A DNA stretch of 64,000 nt from Penelope pileata (lineage: Eukaryota; Chordata; Aves; Galliformes; Cracidae). The position numbers and the translations under genes were made by a program. The stretch covers positions 373,858 to 437,857 of the forward strand of contig WBMW01005472.1 in NCBI GenBank assembly GCA_013396635.1. The letters run 5' to 3'. The notes below the pieces were generated by a model, which worked only from the letters and a program-made list of their open reading frames with translations, had not been told where the DNA came from and searched no databases. Positions 1-13,284 of this stretch are shown piece by piece. How positions within the stretch are numbered: position 1 is the first letter of the stretch; each line of letters begins with the position of its first letter.

Positions 1-1485
1 TTCTCCAGTGATGTTTCTGAGATTTCTCAAAGCTGTCAATCTCGTCTGTGTTCTGGGCCCCTTCAGGAGTAGCTGCCATCCGTCTGCTGTGCTTCCAGCT
101 GCAGTGACAGGGTACTGAGACTAGCTGGCCAGCAGGGCTGGATGCAGGATGCTGCTTTCTGCTGAACATATCTTTATGAAAAATTGCCCAGCTGACCTCA
201 GTAGATGTTCAGTACAGTTGGAGTAAAATTTGTACTTTCTAAATCTGCTACTGATGATTGCAAGATCTTACGTTTAAGAATGGTCCAAGCTCCAACTGGT
301 TTACAGGTGATTTGGTCTTGTGTTTTGCATATTTTCAATATGCACTGTCATTCTGATCCCAGCATGCACCTCATATTAAGTTTGCTTAAGGAGTAAAGAA
401 AAGCAATAACACCTACAAAATTCGTACTAAAATTCCCTATCTTCAAATGAATTGACAGCAGTACATCTTCCGAGTGTAGTCACTGACCTCACAAAAATAT
501 CATGACATGGCTGACTTAAATTTTCTTGTCAGCCTGGGAGGATTTTTTTCATCAATAAAATCTTTGTGTCCAATAGAAAGCTTCTATGTTGCACTTTCTG
601 AAAGTTGTGCAACTCTGTGTTGTTTGGCAGTGGAAGCTTGTGGAAGCTGATATCACTGGTCTCTGGAATTCCACTACCTTCTACTCCAGTCCATTTATAG
701 CATTACACTTCTTATCTTTCTCAATGAATTTTAGATGATCTCCTTTCTGTATTGCACTGCATTAAACTATGCTGGAAAAATATCCTACAGACTGGGACAA
801 ATGAAAATATTATTTGACAGGTGTAAGAATTGAGTTGCATACTTGCTTGAAGAAGAGACAGTTGTGCCAAGCTGGCCAACAAAGCTTATAGCTCACTGCA
901 GCATGAGAGTGCTGGTTGAATGTATTAGCTGATGCGAGTAGAGAAAGGAAACTGCTGTTGTAAAAAAGAATAGGATGAGCAGAACAGCAAGAGAATTTGC
1001 TCGTATTTGCTGATAATGATGTAGATAATGTGTGACAATATAGAAGAATGGAGGACGTAGGTGAACAATATCTGACTGACAATGTATGGTGTTTTTATCA
1101 GGGAGTGCTAAGGTGAAAGCAGAGATCCTGGATTAAGGCTTTTCAACAGAAAAGATTCTTTTCCAGCAGTTACTGTTGCCAGAAAGGCAAATGACAGCTT
1201 CATTTTTTGTCCCAAATGCTAAGACACTATTAAATGCAAAGTGTCTTCTTGCTACTGGAAAAGGAAGCATTTGATTTGTGACACACATCTTAAGTTTACA
1301 AATTACTGTGTGAAATTAATGGTTTAACTCATAAATGTCATGGGGTTTTTAGATGCAGTTGCTACTGTACAGAACTTATTTTAATTTGCCAGTTAACCTT
1401 TGCTTTTTATGATCATACAAATTATGTTAAATGTAATTATAGTTAAATTATGACAATGATTATATTAGATATTCTAACATATTCC
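1..1485. other. Intergenic, nothing recognised
   Basis: AT-rich DNA with only short chance open frames (for example 810-1082 minus and 205-396 plus). None has recognisable domains. I see no repeat family, RNA gene or splice-bounded exon here. Confidence 0.6.
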
Positions 1486-1665
1486 AACAGACCTCAGTAT
1501 TGATCAGATTTCATAGCCTCACTAACTGTTCCTTTGCCTTACCATCCTTATAAATAGATATTGGGTGCAGTTTTCTAAACCAAATCTCTGTTGCTGCAAA
1601 TTAGGTAGATTACATAATTGAAAAATATTAATCATTCATCTCTTTTTACAGTAATTCAATATTCT
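1486..1665 (-). repeat. Ancient CR1 fragment, copy A of a diverged direct repeat
   Basis: This stretch aligns by eye with 2235-2390 from the shared start AACAGACCT, through GATCAGATTTCATAG and CCTTATAAATAG, to TTTTTACAGTAATT. About three quarters of positions match, and copy A has about 28 extra bases. The part reading CTAAACCAAATCTCTGTTGCTGCAA on the plus strand, taken in two short pieces, resembles the complement of the 3'-proximal region of old turtle/archosaur-type CR1 LINEs. The fragment is non-coding and heavily decayed. Confidence 0.55.
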
Positions 1666-2234
1666 ATAATTTAAACTGAAACTGAGCTAAATTTATTGCT
1701 TTACATTGCAGAACTCAGGAGCTGCAATGAATAGATGTTAATTTTGAAGACACATTGAAAGGTAAAATAAAAGTGCATGGCCTGACGTTTTGTTTATTTT
1801 CTTTACTTTTTAAAGTAAAAATGACAATCTTTGTAAGGACTGTCACGCAGACAGACACAGGAGTGCACAGTGTCGTGTGAAATACAGGAGTTAATGCTAG
1901 AAGCTACCAATCAGCTCCATAATGATTGATTGTAAAATATTTCAGTAAAAAATTACAGTTTGCACACTGAAACTGGTCTTAATACAGTCCATCAAAGATA
2001 AATAACAATTAGATGAAGAAAGGAATGGAGGATCTTAAATTCTCTAACTATGCCATAAAATGTTAAAAAATAAAAGAGGAAAAGGAAAGAAGGATTGACC
2101 TTTAAGATACAAACATATTGGTGTGGTAATATGCAGGAAAGCAGGAAAAATAGGCAAATGTTTAATCCATAGTGAAGAAGCAGGTATGATTGCACCACTG
2201 ATGAGGAATGTTAAGATTATTTGATCATTTTCAT
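1666..2234. other. Spacer between the two ancient CR1 pieces, nothing recognised
   Basis: AT-rich sequence separating the two related fragments. Overlapping minus-strand open frames at 1992-2250 are rich in F, L and I codons, as expected from AT-rich chance frames. Confidence 0.5.
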
Positions 2235-2790
2235 GAACAGACCTGATCATTGATCAGATTTCATAGCTCCACTAACTGTTCCATTGGTTTAATATCCTTA
2301 TAAATAGGTATTAGATACAATTGTCTAACCTAAATCTCCCTTGCTGTAAGTTAATCATCCATCTTTTTTTTACAGTAATTTAATATGTACCTGGAGACAC
2401 CTATTATGTACCCTTTTGGTCTTCTCTGATAAAATCCAACTTAATTTCAAATCTTTCCTTCCATGATACGTTTTCAAAACCTTGTATTTCTGCTGTTCTT
2501 TCAATTTGTTCCAATTTGTTGGCATCTTTCTTAGTCTGACATCTAAAACTGGACACAGTGTTCCAGTTTAGGCTTACGTAGCGTGGAGCAATGCAAAGTA
2601 ACTGACTGCCATAAGATAACCATGACAATCAGTTATGGTATTTTCTTTAATTAGCAAAGTGCACATCTGAGTTGTCTATGGTTTGTTTGATGATCAGTAA
2701 GAAAATCCATGACCTCTTTGTCTGTTTTGTTTATAAAAATTTTCCTAACTCTGTGCGCCTTACAAAGTGTTATTTCTTCCATTCTTCTAT
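2235..2790 (-). repeat. Ancient CR1 LINE fragment, copy B, antisense
   Basis: Read on the minus strand, the piece around 2404-2628 has the order of the C-terminal end of CR1 reverse transcriptase and its neighbourhood: a segment like TVSSFRCQTKKD, then NKLEQIERTAE, then GFENVSWKERFE. These match the CR1 family pattern of VQxW..KKD, LERVQRRA and GLExLSYEERL. The frame is open over 74 codons but many conserved positions are lost. The left part (2235-2390) is the paralogous match to 1486-1665. Similarity fades to the right of about 2640, so the right edge is uncertain. It looks like an old archosaur-level insertion rather than a young galliform one. Confidence 0.65.
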
Positions 2791-3630
2791 TTTTCTTTTT
2801 TATATTTATATAAAAATATGCATTTCCTGTTGGATTGGGTCCTAGTAATAGGGACAGGTTGCATACTTAGTTTCAAGATTCTGCAGCAGTAATGGCATAT
2901 AATTTCCCATCCTTTCTCTGTATTGAAACAGTTTGTTCTTTTGACTTCATAGTGACATTTGTCAAAACTAAATCTCTTTCTGAACAATTTTTCCCTGCCT
3001 GGGGTCTATTCTAGTAATTTTCTATGTTGAAATTTGCATTTGTTTGAAGGTTTTTTTATTGTTCCACAGCTATCACTTGTTCCTTACCATAAAATCACAA
3101 ACTCTATTGCTTTGTGATCAGTTTTGCCCATTATGCTTTTCTACATTATGAGCCAATGCCTTCATATTCAAAATGTATTGTAAAATAGTGGCTCTTAATT
3201 GTTGTTTCCAGAATGTTCAACCTTTTTTTTTTTTTTTTTCCAATTGTATACTGCTATATTTCTTTTCCGAAAATATAGTGGCAAAGACTTCCATTATTGA
3301 TTCTTAACTCATATGGTAGTTTGTGAAAAAAATGTTTCAGCCCACATGTTTCCATGAAATTATTTATTAAATACCTAGAATTGAATCAAGCCTGTTTATT
3401 CTGTTTTATTTTCAACAATATAATTGCAAGAGATATTTCCTTCAATTCTTTCTGAACTTCAGAAACAAAAGGATATAGAAGTAGTTCAGCAAAAAATGAA
3501 ACATAGATGGTGCGGAGCACACTTTTATTTTATTTTTTGGTAAATAAAACTATTTTCACTGATTCATCATTTTATCCCTTATTCTTTTCCCTAATTTTGT
3601 ATAAGCTATGGTTCACTTTGTACAAATAAG
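2791..3630. other. Intergenic, AT-rich, with a T17 run
   Basis: No gene recognised. A homopolymer of 17 T lies at 3223-3239. The 66-codon minus-strand frame at 2787-2987 has no family resemblance. Confidence 0.5.
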
Positions 3631-4180
3631 TAGGTTGCACCAAAAGTAATACTTCCTATTTGTTTCCATGGAAACTACAACAGCTACAAAGAGCACAACA
3701 ACACTGTTTGATAGAGCAAATTCTCAGCTACAAAACACTCTTTTTCAACACGGTCGTTATCATTAGCTATGTATTTTCACCAGCAATGAACAAGAGCCTG
3801 CATGCCATGCTCATTAGAATCTGTACTAGTGGAAGAGACCCACTGTCGCTCTTGCCACTGCTGAAACACATCACACTCTGCCTCACTGTGTTCACATCCA
3901 CTCTTTGGTCCCCAGAAGCATTCAGCAAGAGTCCCTGAATGTCAATGGGTGCCGTTGCTTCCACATGGAGGAATTCAATTCCACCCCTTTGCTTCATCCG
4001 CACTCCCATGTCAGATGCCATTGTGTCAGATTGCCCCTCTGCTGCTGTCTGTCACACGACAACAAAATGGAATGGGATATGGTGTGAAGATTCAACCTAT
4101 ACTGCCATCCGACCAACATCCACCTCTGATGTCATGGACCAACATAATAAAACTGGAGGCATTACTTTCGGAGCATCTTA
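3631..4180 (-). mobile_element. Mariner-derived element, copy 1, internally deleted
   Basis: The left end TAGGTTGCACCAAAAGTAAT and the complement of the right end (TAAGATGCTCCGAAAGTAAT) form an imperfect inverted terminal repeat of about 26 bp, with TA at both edges as expected for Tc1/mariner target duplication. On the minus strand an 84-codon frame (3767-4021) contains MKQRGGIEFLHVE, then DVNTVRQSVMCFSSG, which fits the N-terminal helix-turn-helix part of a mariner transposase. Just downstream, in another frame, comes a stretch like the transposase C-terminus (MQALVHCW...KYIAN...VEK). The catalytic DD34D core that should lie between is missing; full mariners are about 1.2-1.3 kb and this is 550 bp. 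It is non-autonomous and belongs to the Galluhop/Mariner1_GG type of chicken. The plus-strand frames overlapping it are shadows. Confidence 0.85.
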
Positions 4181-6068
4181 TGCATATTGGCTTTTTTTTT
4201 TCCCTCTTTTCTCCCTGAACTCATAGTATAGACACCTAATTTTAGGTTTCCCAAGGCTCCATTTTATCCTTTTTAATATCTCATCATTCCAACTCACTTC
4301 TTTGATAAAATATTTTTCTTTATTTTTCTTTGGTAACCTACTTTGTGAACTTTTGCTAAGTTGGAAGTTCTACATTTAGTACAAAATCTGCGTCACCATA
4401 AAGCACTGCTTTCACTGTATTTCTTCTAGTTATTTAGACCTGCTGTCTGGCTATTTTGGTTAAATGGGATATGTCAAAGATCTGCATTTGTGCTCATTGC
4501 ATGGAACTTGCGGGGCTGCATCCATCACTCAAAGCGTTGCCTGAATCAAAACCTCCTGGAAAGCTCCAACACCTTGGAAAGCTCCAACACCTGATGGGAG
4601 ATGTGCACTGTGGCACATCATGACCACACATGAGAATCTGTATGCTGATCTGAACTGAAGACCATTTCTCTGCATCTTGCTGCACCAACTTCTCTACAAA
4701 CCGCTCCACCTGTGAGCTGTGCTCTGGGCCTGGCTCATATACGTCTCTCCCTAGCACTACCTAAAATGGTGCTTGACTGTCTATATTCAAGTAGCAACTG
4801 TAACAAAGGCTTCAGGCACTTTTAGGTCAAAAGCAGCTGAGCTAAGAGCTCTTAGAAGATGGTAGAGCTTCCTCAGGCCCACACCTCTATGGCTTCTCTT
4901 AATATTGTAATTATCTAGTGACAGCAGGCACCCTCAAGTCTCTGAAAGGGCTCCCAGGAGTCCCCTCAGTGATGCTGGACTGTTGCCAGAAGATTCAGAA
5001 GCTCCCAAAGCAGAATCCACAAATGTCTGCACAAAATGCTGTGTCTGTTGGCTGCCTCTGTTAGCTGTGCTTGTCAGTACAGTGCTTGTATAGCACTCCA
5101 AAGGAAGAAGTGTTTCTTATTAAAAAGGATGCAGAGCGCACATTTCAAGTGCTTAAGGAGGGTCTGTTTTCAATAACTATTGTCTGTTGGCAGCTCATGT
5201 AAATTTGTATCCATCTATCTTGGAAAAGGCAAGAGAAACTTCAGAAGCCCCACCTCCAGACTAACCTTTTTCTTTAGCAGAATGTTTTGGGGATGGTAAT
5301 AGTGTCAATACCAAATTAGCTCTTCTCTGCAAATACTTGTAGGATGGAGATTCCTCAGGCTGTCATACCGGTCCTTTGTAAAACAATGCACTCTATCAGG
5401 GATGAAGAGCGTCCACTATGAGGAGGGCTTTCCGAAGCTGAGAGTCTTTTTTGATGAGAGCTTTTTTGGTGAGAAATCTTATGCTTGTTTCAAATTGTTT
5501 TATCACACTTTTGGTTAAACAGCATATTCTTACTGTCAGTGTTGTAGTATGATGTTGTCACCTCCAGTAATGTTTGATGTTTGTAGCACTTGTATTGACT
5601 ACCTTGTTGCTTTAATAGAATTGGATCTAAAATAAAGGGACTTTCTTTTGATAGAAACAGCTGCACTGTTGAATCAAGGGCTCTTCTGGTCCAATATCCT
5701 TGCTCTAATAATGACAGGCAACAGACGCTTGAATAAAATGCATAAGTAATGGAAATATGCTAACTATCTTTCCTTGAAATGCTTTACTGGCTTCTGACAA
5801 TCAGCAGTGTAGAGATTCCTGCTGACCTATTCATAATTGCCTTAGATCACTTATGTATTTCCTGCTGCTCTACACATTCCAGAGCAATAGTGATTTGATA
5901 GTGTGAAAATAGGAAGATCATTCACTGAGGTAGTATATTTTGCGAAGTGTGATATCATTTAGGAATTGAATGTAAACATGCATATGGCTCCTATCTCTTC
6001 TTTTCTTGTTTGCTGTATAATACAATAATACAAACATACACAATACAACCTCAGAATTATGTTTAGAA
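4181..6068. other. Intergenic, slightly GC-richer around 4490-5100
   Basis: No gene identified. A minus-strand frame of 87 codons (4494-4757) has a fairly protein-like composition but no family that I recognise. It contains an 18-bp tandem duplication at 4558-4593. The remainder to 6068 shows nothing further. Confidence 0.5.
4558..4593. repeat. Two-copy 18-bp tandem repeat
   Basis: The unit GGAAAGCTCCAACACCTT at 4558-4575 is followed directly by GGAAAGCTCCAACACCTG at 4576-4593, differing only in the last base. This is a recent local duplication, visible directly in the sequence. Confidence 0.9.
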
Positions 6069-6545
6069 TCTCAGAATCATAGAATGGTTTGGATTGGAAG
6101 GAATCTTAAAGATCGCCTGGTTCCGACCCCCTGACATGAGCAAGGATACCTTCCACTAGATCAGGTTGCCCAAAGCCCCACCCAACCTAGCCTTGGAGGC
6201 CTCCAGGAATGAAGCATCCACAGCTTCTCTGGCCAACCTCTTCCAGCACTTCACCACCCTCTGAGTAAAGAATTTCTTCCTTATACCTAATCTAAATCTA
6301 CCCTTTTACATTTTAAAATGATTACTCGTTGTCCTATCACTACATGACCTGACAGGCCTCCCATAGGTACTGGAAGGCAGCTATAAGTTCTCCCTAGAGC
6401 CTTCTTGCCTCCAGGCTGAACAATCCCAAATCTCTCAGCCCAGCTCCATAGAAGACATGCTCCTCTGATCATTTTCATGGCCCTCCTCTGGATTCACTCC
6501 AACAGGTCCATGTCCTTCTTAGGTTGTGAGCCCCAACGTAATGGA
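6069..6545 (-). mobile_element. CR1 LINE 3' fragment, antisense, 5'-truncated
   Basis: The left edge begins AATCATAGAATGGTTTGGA, the complement of the typical CR1 3' end (TCCAACC...ATTCTATGATT). On the minus strand, 6287-6478 encodes MKMIRGACLLWSWAERFGIV and onward, recognisable as the tail of CR1 reverse transcriptase (family pattern RMIRGLExLSYEERLRELGLFSLEKR), with frame damage. To the right, the complement still shows a CACAACCTAAGAAGGACATG-like segment of the same protein. Severe 5' truncation is normal for CR1. Dead copy. Confidence 0.9.
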
Positions 6546-9500
6546 ATATTTGCATTTGCTGAAATATTTGCATTTAATAAAGTCATAACCAGAAAATAAT
6601 AATCAATTGGCAAATAAATAAAAAGAGGATTAAATATAAAAACTAGCTTTTTTAGTTTTAGTTGCGTAAATAAAGGTGAAATATTTTGCAATTGAAGTGC
6701 ACTTTACAGTTTCAGCCAGAAATTACTGTAAAGCCTAGAAGTTACAGGATGAATGTAACTGAGCTTGGGAATCTCCAAGGAAAGATTTGAGATACTGAGC
6801 ATAGCTTGAGAAAGTAAATATTTTTAAATTTATGAAGCACCTTAATTCTATTGAGATGGGAGACAGTAATCACTTTAGTTCGCGATGTGCTGAGTGCCTT
6901 CCCCTGCCAAAATGATGTAGGTTTGCTCATTTAGATTGTAAATTATAAAGTCCTCTGGAAAAAACTATCAAGCAAATAATAAAAAAGCATAGCAAATTCA
7001 ACTGGAAATAAAATGGGACTGGAGTTAAAAAATTAGGCCAGATTCTGCACAAGGTTGTGTATTTTGTAGCTGGTTCTGAGCATTCTTGACTCCTATTACA
7101 GCCATGGAGTTCCTGATGAGCTCACACCCTAGTTTAAATATTTCAGTATGGAAGTGATAGCATCCTCATCACTATATAATCTCATTCTTATAATGACTGC
7201 CAATACAGACATTATGCTAAGAAGACAACTAGAAATAAAAGGAGATAAAAGAAAAAAAAGATAACTAAAATCCAAGGCAATTTTAACGCTTCTAATTTTA
7301 GTTTAATTATGTTCTTCCAAAGAGTTATGACTGGATTGGGAAGAAAGTACAGTAAATATTGTAGACTAAAGTAAAAAAAAGACTATCTAGCACTTCTCAT
7401 GTAGATTAAGGGGCCATTCAATATGCTCATTTATGTTTTAATACTGAACTTAAGTGGGGCCTCATCCTGAATGTTCTCCCTTTGGGACATTTTTGCATTT
7501 CAGAGTATTTTGACATGCTAGATCAATTCTGTCACTATAACAGTTAACAGAGAAAGAAAAGAACAGGGATAAGAGAGCCATGAAGAGTTGAACTGGCAGA
7601 AGAGAACAAGGAGTGGGAAAAAAATGAAGGGAAATGAAGTTGAAACCAACAGTATGATACATAAGTATGATTCAATGTAGATAAAAGTGAAATGAATAGT
7701 AGTGATCTAAGATGTGTACATAGCTAGATTCTACAGTTAAACACTTCAGAGCTGATTCTCATTAATCCTTCGTACTCTAATAGAGCACAGGTTCCAACCT
7801 TGAAATTAGTTTGGGAGAACAATTGGTGGTTTTTTGCTCTATGCCCCAAAGTCAGCAGAAACAACCATAGTAACTTGAGTGATCAGAGTAATTAGAGTTT
7901 CTTTACTAACGGGAATGTAATTATCCAGCATAATCTGAACCATCAGATGTTGCTTCACTTCCTGGTACGGCCTGCACCACTTAAAGGAAAGTGAGATAGT
8001 GTAGAGGTAGTTTCAAGGCAACTTTGACAGCATTCTGAAAATCCATCTTGGAGGTCAAGTATGACTCTGGAAGGACTCTTTTCTGAGGAGATAACTTTAG
8101 CCCTGAAGAAATACTGCTGAAGTAAACCTCCAGAACCTGGTTCTTGTTTATCAACATGCCTTCCAGCAACTTTGCAAGACTCAGAACTGTATGCTGAATT
8201 CTAACATATATATCTATATTTAATGACAGCTTTCCAGGTGGTGATGACTAGTCCTGAGTCATATTCCCATGATGTTTTTTCATTTCATGACTTCAACCAC
8301 TTCCAGCATCCTATCCTGTCACATTCAGAAAAGCTGGAAAGCTTTCGAATACCTCCCAAAAGTAATTCTTTGTCATGATGACTGCACAAGTAAAATTATA
8401 GCAATAAATAGAAGCTACCAACTGCATGAAAACTGGTGAAATGAACATAGGCAAGAAGACCTTAAGAAGTCCTTAAACAATGTTCCATTAATTCAGTCTA
8501 TGTATATTCAGATGGAAAGTTAGGGGTAGTTGAAATATTACAGAACTCCCCAGTGAATCAGTTTGGTGTCCTCTCTCATATTCCCATCCTACATGAGAGA
8601 CAGGGGCAATGATAAATCTGTTGTCACCCAGGAAAAAAAAAATTGAGGCAAAAAAGAAATAACTAAATATGAAACAAAAAATTTATCTGGAAAGGACAAA
8701 CACTTGATCTGCTTTTNCCGTATATTTGTATACCAGGTATACCAAGGTACTAAAACAGGAGAAAAATTTATTCTTTTCTCTGGTTACTTTACCAACAGTA
8801 AAGCCCAAAACACCAGCAAAGTATATGTTAAGGGGAGCCAGACAAAATACAACCGCTTTGTTTTCACATGAAACTAAATATCAGAAGATGCATTCCATAT
8901 TATTGTCCATTTTTATCAAGATCTGATTGTTTGTCATAAACAGGTTTAGGTTCATGATAGTATGCAGATTATATGTCATGAATATTACAGAAGTTGCAAA
9001 GAAGGGGAAAACCCATAGATCTCTTTGTGAGTCTCCTCTGTGTGAGAAATAAGGTTACTCAGAAGAAAAAGGGGACAGTTTTCAGATAACGTAAAAGTTT
9101 GTTAGCAAGAAAATAATCTGCTTCTTATGTTTTGCATTGCAGCAAGACGTGAGGGAAAAAAAATAAAATAAATTTTGTCACGATAAATGCATTGACCTGC
9201 TGTCCTTAGGAGGACTATACACTCTCCATCACCAGAAGTCTTCAAAAACAGGTTAAATAAGCATTATCGAGACATTACATTGAGATTGATCATGACTGTA
9301 GCAAAAGTGGAATGCATTAAAAATGATGCAGACCCTTTGGAGCATAAATTTATTTCAGATATACTTTTAACGAACTGTGATTTTGTGTGGGAAAAATATT
9401 TAAAAACATGCATTGTTAGTTGAACTGTTCAGATAGCAGAATACAGTTCCTGTAATATGACATTTTAAAATAATAAAGGAGAAAAAAAAATAAAGCTGTT

Positions 9501-12500
9501 GAAACCTAGGGACATTCTAGTTTCCTGGACTTAGGCATTTTTTTTTCCAGCAGAAATAAATGAGAACTAAATAAGCCCTGAACAAGTTTTGAACAGGTTT
9601 TAATCAAAACTTAATTTCCCACATTTGGAGTGGTAAAGACTACAAGGACCAACAGGGGACAAAGATGTGACTTAGGATGTGTACAGGAGAAATAAATGAG
9701 AATTAATGACAGAAGATTTCTGTGTAAGCAAGAGAAAGTCTAACAATGCTGGCAAACTAAAACAATGAACAGAAACAAAATACGATTGCTCTGATCTAGG
9801 CACCAAACAGAGAGAAGTAAAAATCTATCATTTCATGCCAAAGAAATTAATTTAATCTAAGTCACAGAACAGTTTTTAACCTTTTTTTCAGAAACAAATT
9901 CTTCAGCTTGGAAATGCCAGCGCAGACTGAACAAATGTGTCTCCTGATGTTACACAGTCTTCAGCCCCCTCTAGTCCACCCCCACAATACTTCAGTTTGT
10001 GACAAATTTAAGGCAACTCCTCCTACTGCCCTTTATCTTCCAATCAGAGAGAAACAGATTCTCAGCTAGGAACTAAGCAGTCTTGAGGTTTTGTGTTCAT
10101 GTTGTTTGTTTGTTGTTCTGTTTTTTTTTTTTTTTCTTTCAACAGTGAGAATACTTTGTTTTCAGTGAAGAAATTCCCTTCCCTAACCACCTCCAGTTTT
10201 CTTGGAGGCCATTTGTTTTCAGCAGTTCTAAATTTTCTTCTCTCCTGCAAACGCTGTCAGTTTTTGCAGCACCAGAATCGCTCATCCCTACTTTTTCCTT
10301 CCTTCCCCCATACCCTGAGCCCAACCCTTTCAACAAGCCCAGCAGCAGTAACCATATGTTATACATTAAACAGAGAGGTTAATATTCATTTATATGCTGC
10401 CTACATTGGCATAAATTGCAGATTCAGAAAAATGGTGTTTATTCCTTAACTTGAAAGGATTTTTTCTGAATTTCTCAGCAGATAATAACAGTTTGAGAAG
10501 TTGCATATCTGAATTTATTAATAGATATTTTTTCCTTGTGTCTTCCAACAGCTATTGATATGTTTAACTATGGGAATACAAGTACCTATTCCCCCAAAAG
10601 GAAGTAATTCTTTCTATTCTATACACACATTCTTGTACATACATTCTTTTTCTTATTTAATCAAGATTGCCATAACATAAATAGCCAGCTTTAAACAAGA
10701 AGCTAGTGACCTAGATGCCAGAGACCTTCTGACAAAAATACATAACCTTAATTTTTCGTTTGAGTGTTCCTGTGGTGCTGTATAACCTTTGGCTTACAAA
10801 ATGACTATATCTGTGCTCTTTATGCAAAAGCTTTCCTTTGTATTTTTAAATTTGGCAACAGTGGGAGTTTTGCTTTCATAGAGTCTGGTTTAAGGACTAC
10901 AATAACTAGGTTCTTGGAATATATTACAATAGGAGAAACAAATATGGATATATACAGATGTTCAAAAGTCAGGTGCATTGTTCAAAGACTTCTACAGAAG
11001 TCCAATAAGAGTTGTATTGCTCTTTTTAATGGAATCAATGTTACTCATTTTGCAGTGCTTCTTCTGATTATGTGATGTCTGAAAATATCCTTCCGCAGCT
11101 GAGTGAATACGGAGTAGAAAGAAAAAATGAAGATGAGTTGTTGGATGTCTTCTCTGTCGTACAGGCTATATTTGAACAGCTTTTTGTGCTCAGACTATTC
11201 AATATTGCTTTTTCTACACAACAATGGAAAATTATTGCTTTTTGCATAACTTTCTTATTTAGCTCGAGTGAGCCAATTGTGCAAACATTAGTATCATTGA
11301 AAGCATCACTTGTCTCCAAGATCAGATCAGTGGTCTGATTTCCCATTGTACCTGTTGTAACAGCTACAATGTGCCTTAAGTAAATAACAAAAACAGCAGA
11401 AATCCAGGTTAATTTATTCTGAAAATTTATATTTAATTGCACATTATCATTATATCAATATGAATGCTAAAAATTTCTGTGAAATCGCTAAATCCAAGAA
11501 AACAGATGTAAAAATAATGAATAGCAATGAGTTTCACAGGTTAATTCTTTAAAATTGAAGAATATTTTCCTGACATGGGCTGGTTTTAATTCCAGTTTGT
11601 TTCATCATTTATTTCTTAAGATACAAAAAGCCAAGTGAGAGCCTGATTATCTTAACTAGTTTGGTTTTATCCAACTGCTTATGGACATTTTCTTTGAAAC
11701 TATGGTCCATCTTTTTAAAATCTTTCTTCTTGAACTTCTGGCAAACTGCAATTGTATCAATTTTTTTTTTTTTCCATAAAATTTTGCAGTGTCACTGTGG
11801 TATTTGACATCCCCACTCCCCAACTCATTCAGCTACTTAATTTCTTCATCTTGTCATCATCTGCTGAGCACATCACTGAGTGATGGCAGGTGGTGGTGTG
11901 AGGAGAGGTGCTTATTTATACAATCCAAGTTCTCTTTTAAATTCTCAGTGACTTCTGAGCATCAGATCAAGCTCAGCATGGAATATTATGTCAACGTTTA
12001 TCACATGAACTTTTAAAGTCCGTTTGAAAATTAAATCCTAACAGGGAAATTCTTCACCATGTAGGTTATATTAGAAGTTCAAGACAGAACAGATGATTTG
12101 GGGGTGGGGACACTACAGTCCAGACACTGGCTCCCACCATGACTTTAAAAATAGTTCTTCCTAAGACTTTGAAACTATTCTATAGTTCCCTTGTTCTGTA
12201 ACCTAAACTGTTCTATTATGAAAGAAATTTAATTTAAAAGAAGAGAAATTGGTTATTTGAGCAGTCTGCCTCCCACTACCTCTCTCAAGTAAAGCCTTCA
12301 GAAGGAGCCTAAAGCTTCTAATGACCTCACTGGCTAATGTTTATATTACCCTGCAGAAACACACCCATGTTGAAACACCAAGTAAATTAAACTGCAGTCC
12401 ACACAGGCGTTTAAGGAGTGTTAAATATGAGAGGATAGCCTATGATAACTGACTTTGAAGAAATTAAATTATTTGGTTTACTACTGTTAACTTTCAGTGA

Positions 12501-13284
12501 CTATATACTATGGTTTATATGCTGATTTAAAATTGTCAGATTTGAATGTGAGGCTATGTCATGATGAAAAAAATTTCTGTAAGCAAAGCATTCTGTGGGG
12601 GAGCAAAATTGGAATTTTCCACTGCACGTCTTAAGTACTTCATGACCTCAACTTCAGTAATCTTTTCAAATCCTTTAGAAGGGAGATTTTCTCCACCGTT
12701 ATCATGATGTTATACATTAAAATTTAATTGAGTTGTAATTCCCCAACTGTCTTCCTTGAAAAACACTGTTCAGCCCTGGACTGTAACAAGGTGTGCAAGA
12801 CCTGCAACATATATTTATATTAATGTTTTTGTTTCTTTATCAGATGTAATTACAGATAGTCAGAAAAAAATATTACTACAGATGAGGAATGGCTCCCCCT
12901 TAATGTTTGCATATGACAGCAGTGATTGATAACAGCATTGATTGTAATCTTGTATATGGTGACAAAATCATCAAATCTTCAAAGAAGTTCAGAAAACTCC
13001 AGAGACTAGCTGTCCATTGGTAAGTACAGGAAAGTAAATTCTGAGAAGTATATGACGGTAAGGACTGAAAGCTGTGTAATTTTTTTTCAGGAGGAAATGG
13101 AAAAGCTTTCCTTTACTTGGAGGAACTTGGAGTTTGAAGCACTTGCGTGAGGATATTGATTGGCTTTCAGCTCTCTTTCTGTATGCCCTGAGCAGCTAGA
13201 TAACCAGCTCCTGAATTGGGATCTAGGCAAAACAGCATCTTACTTCCCATAAAATTCAATTTCTGTACACAGTCATACTATACT
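6546..13284. other. Intergenic, nothing recognised over about 6.7 kb
   Basis: AT-rich DNA without recognisable exons, RNA genes or repeats apart from short homopolymers. One ambiguous base (N) is at 8717. The longest chance frames are 10093-10449 (plus, 118 codons, begins in a T-rich tract) and 11068-11442 (minus, 124 codons). Neither has a recognised domain or a believable splice context. Confidence 0.5.
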
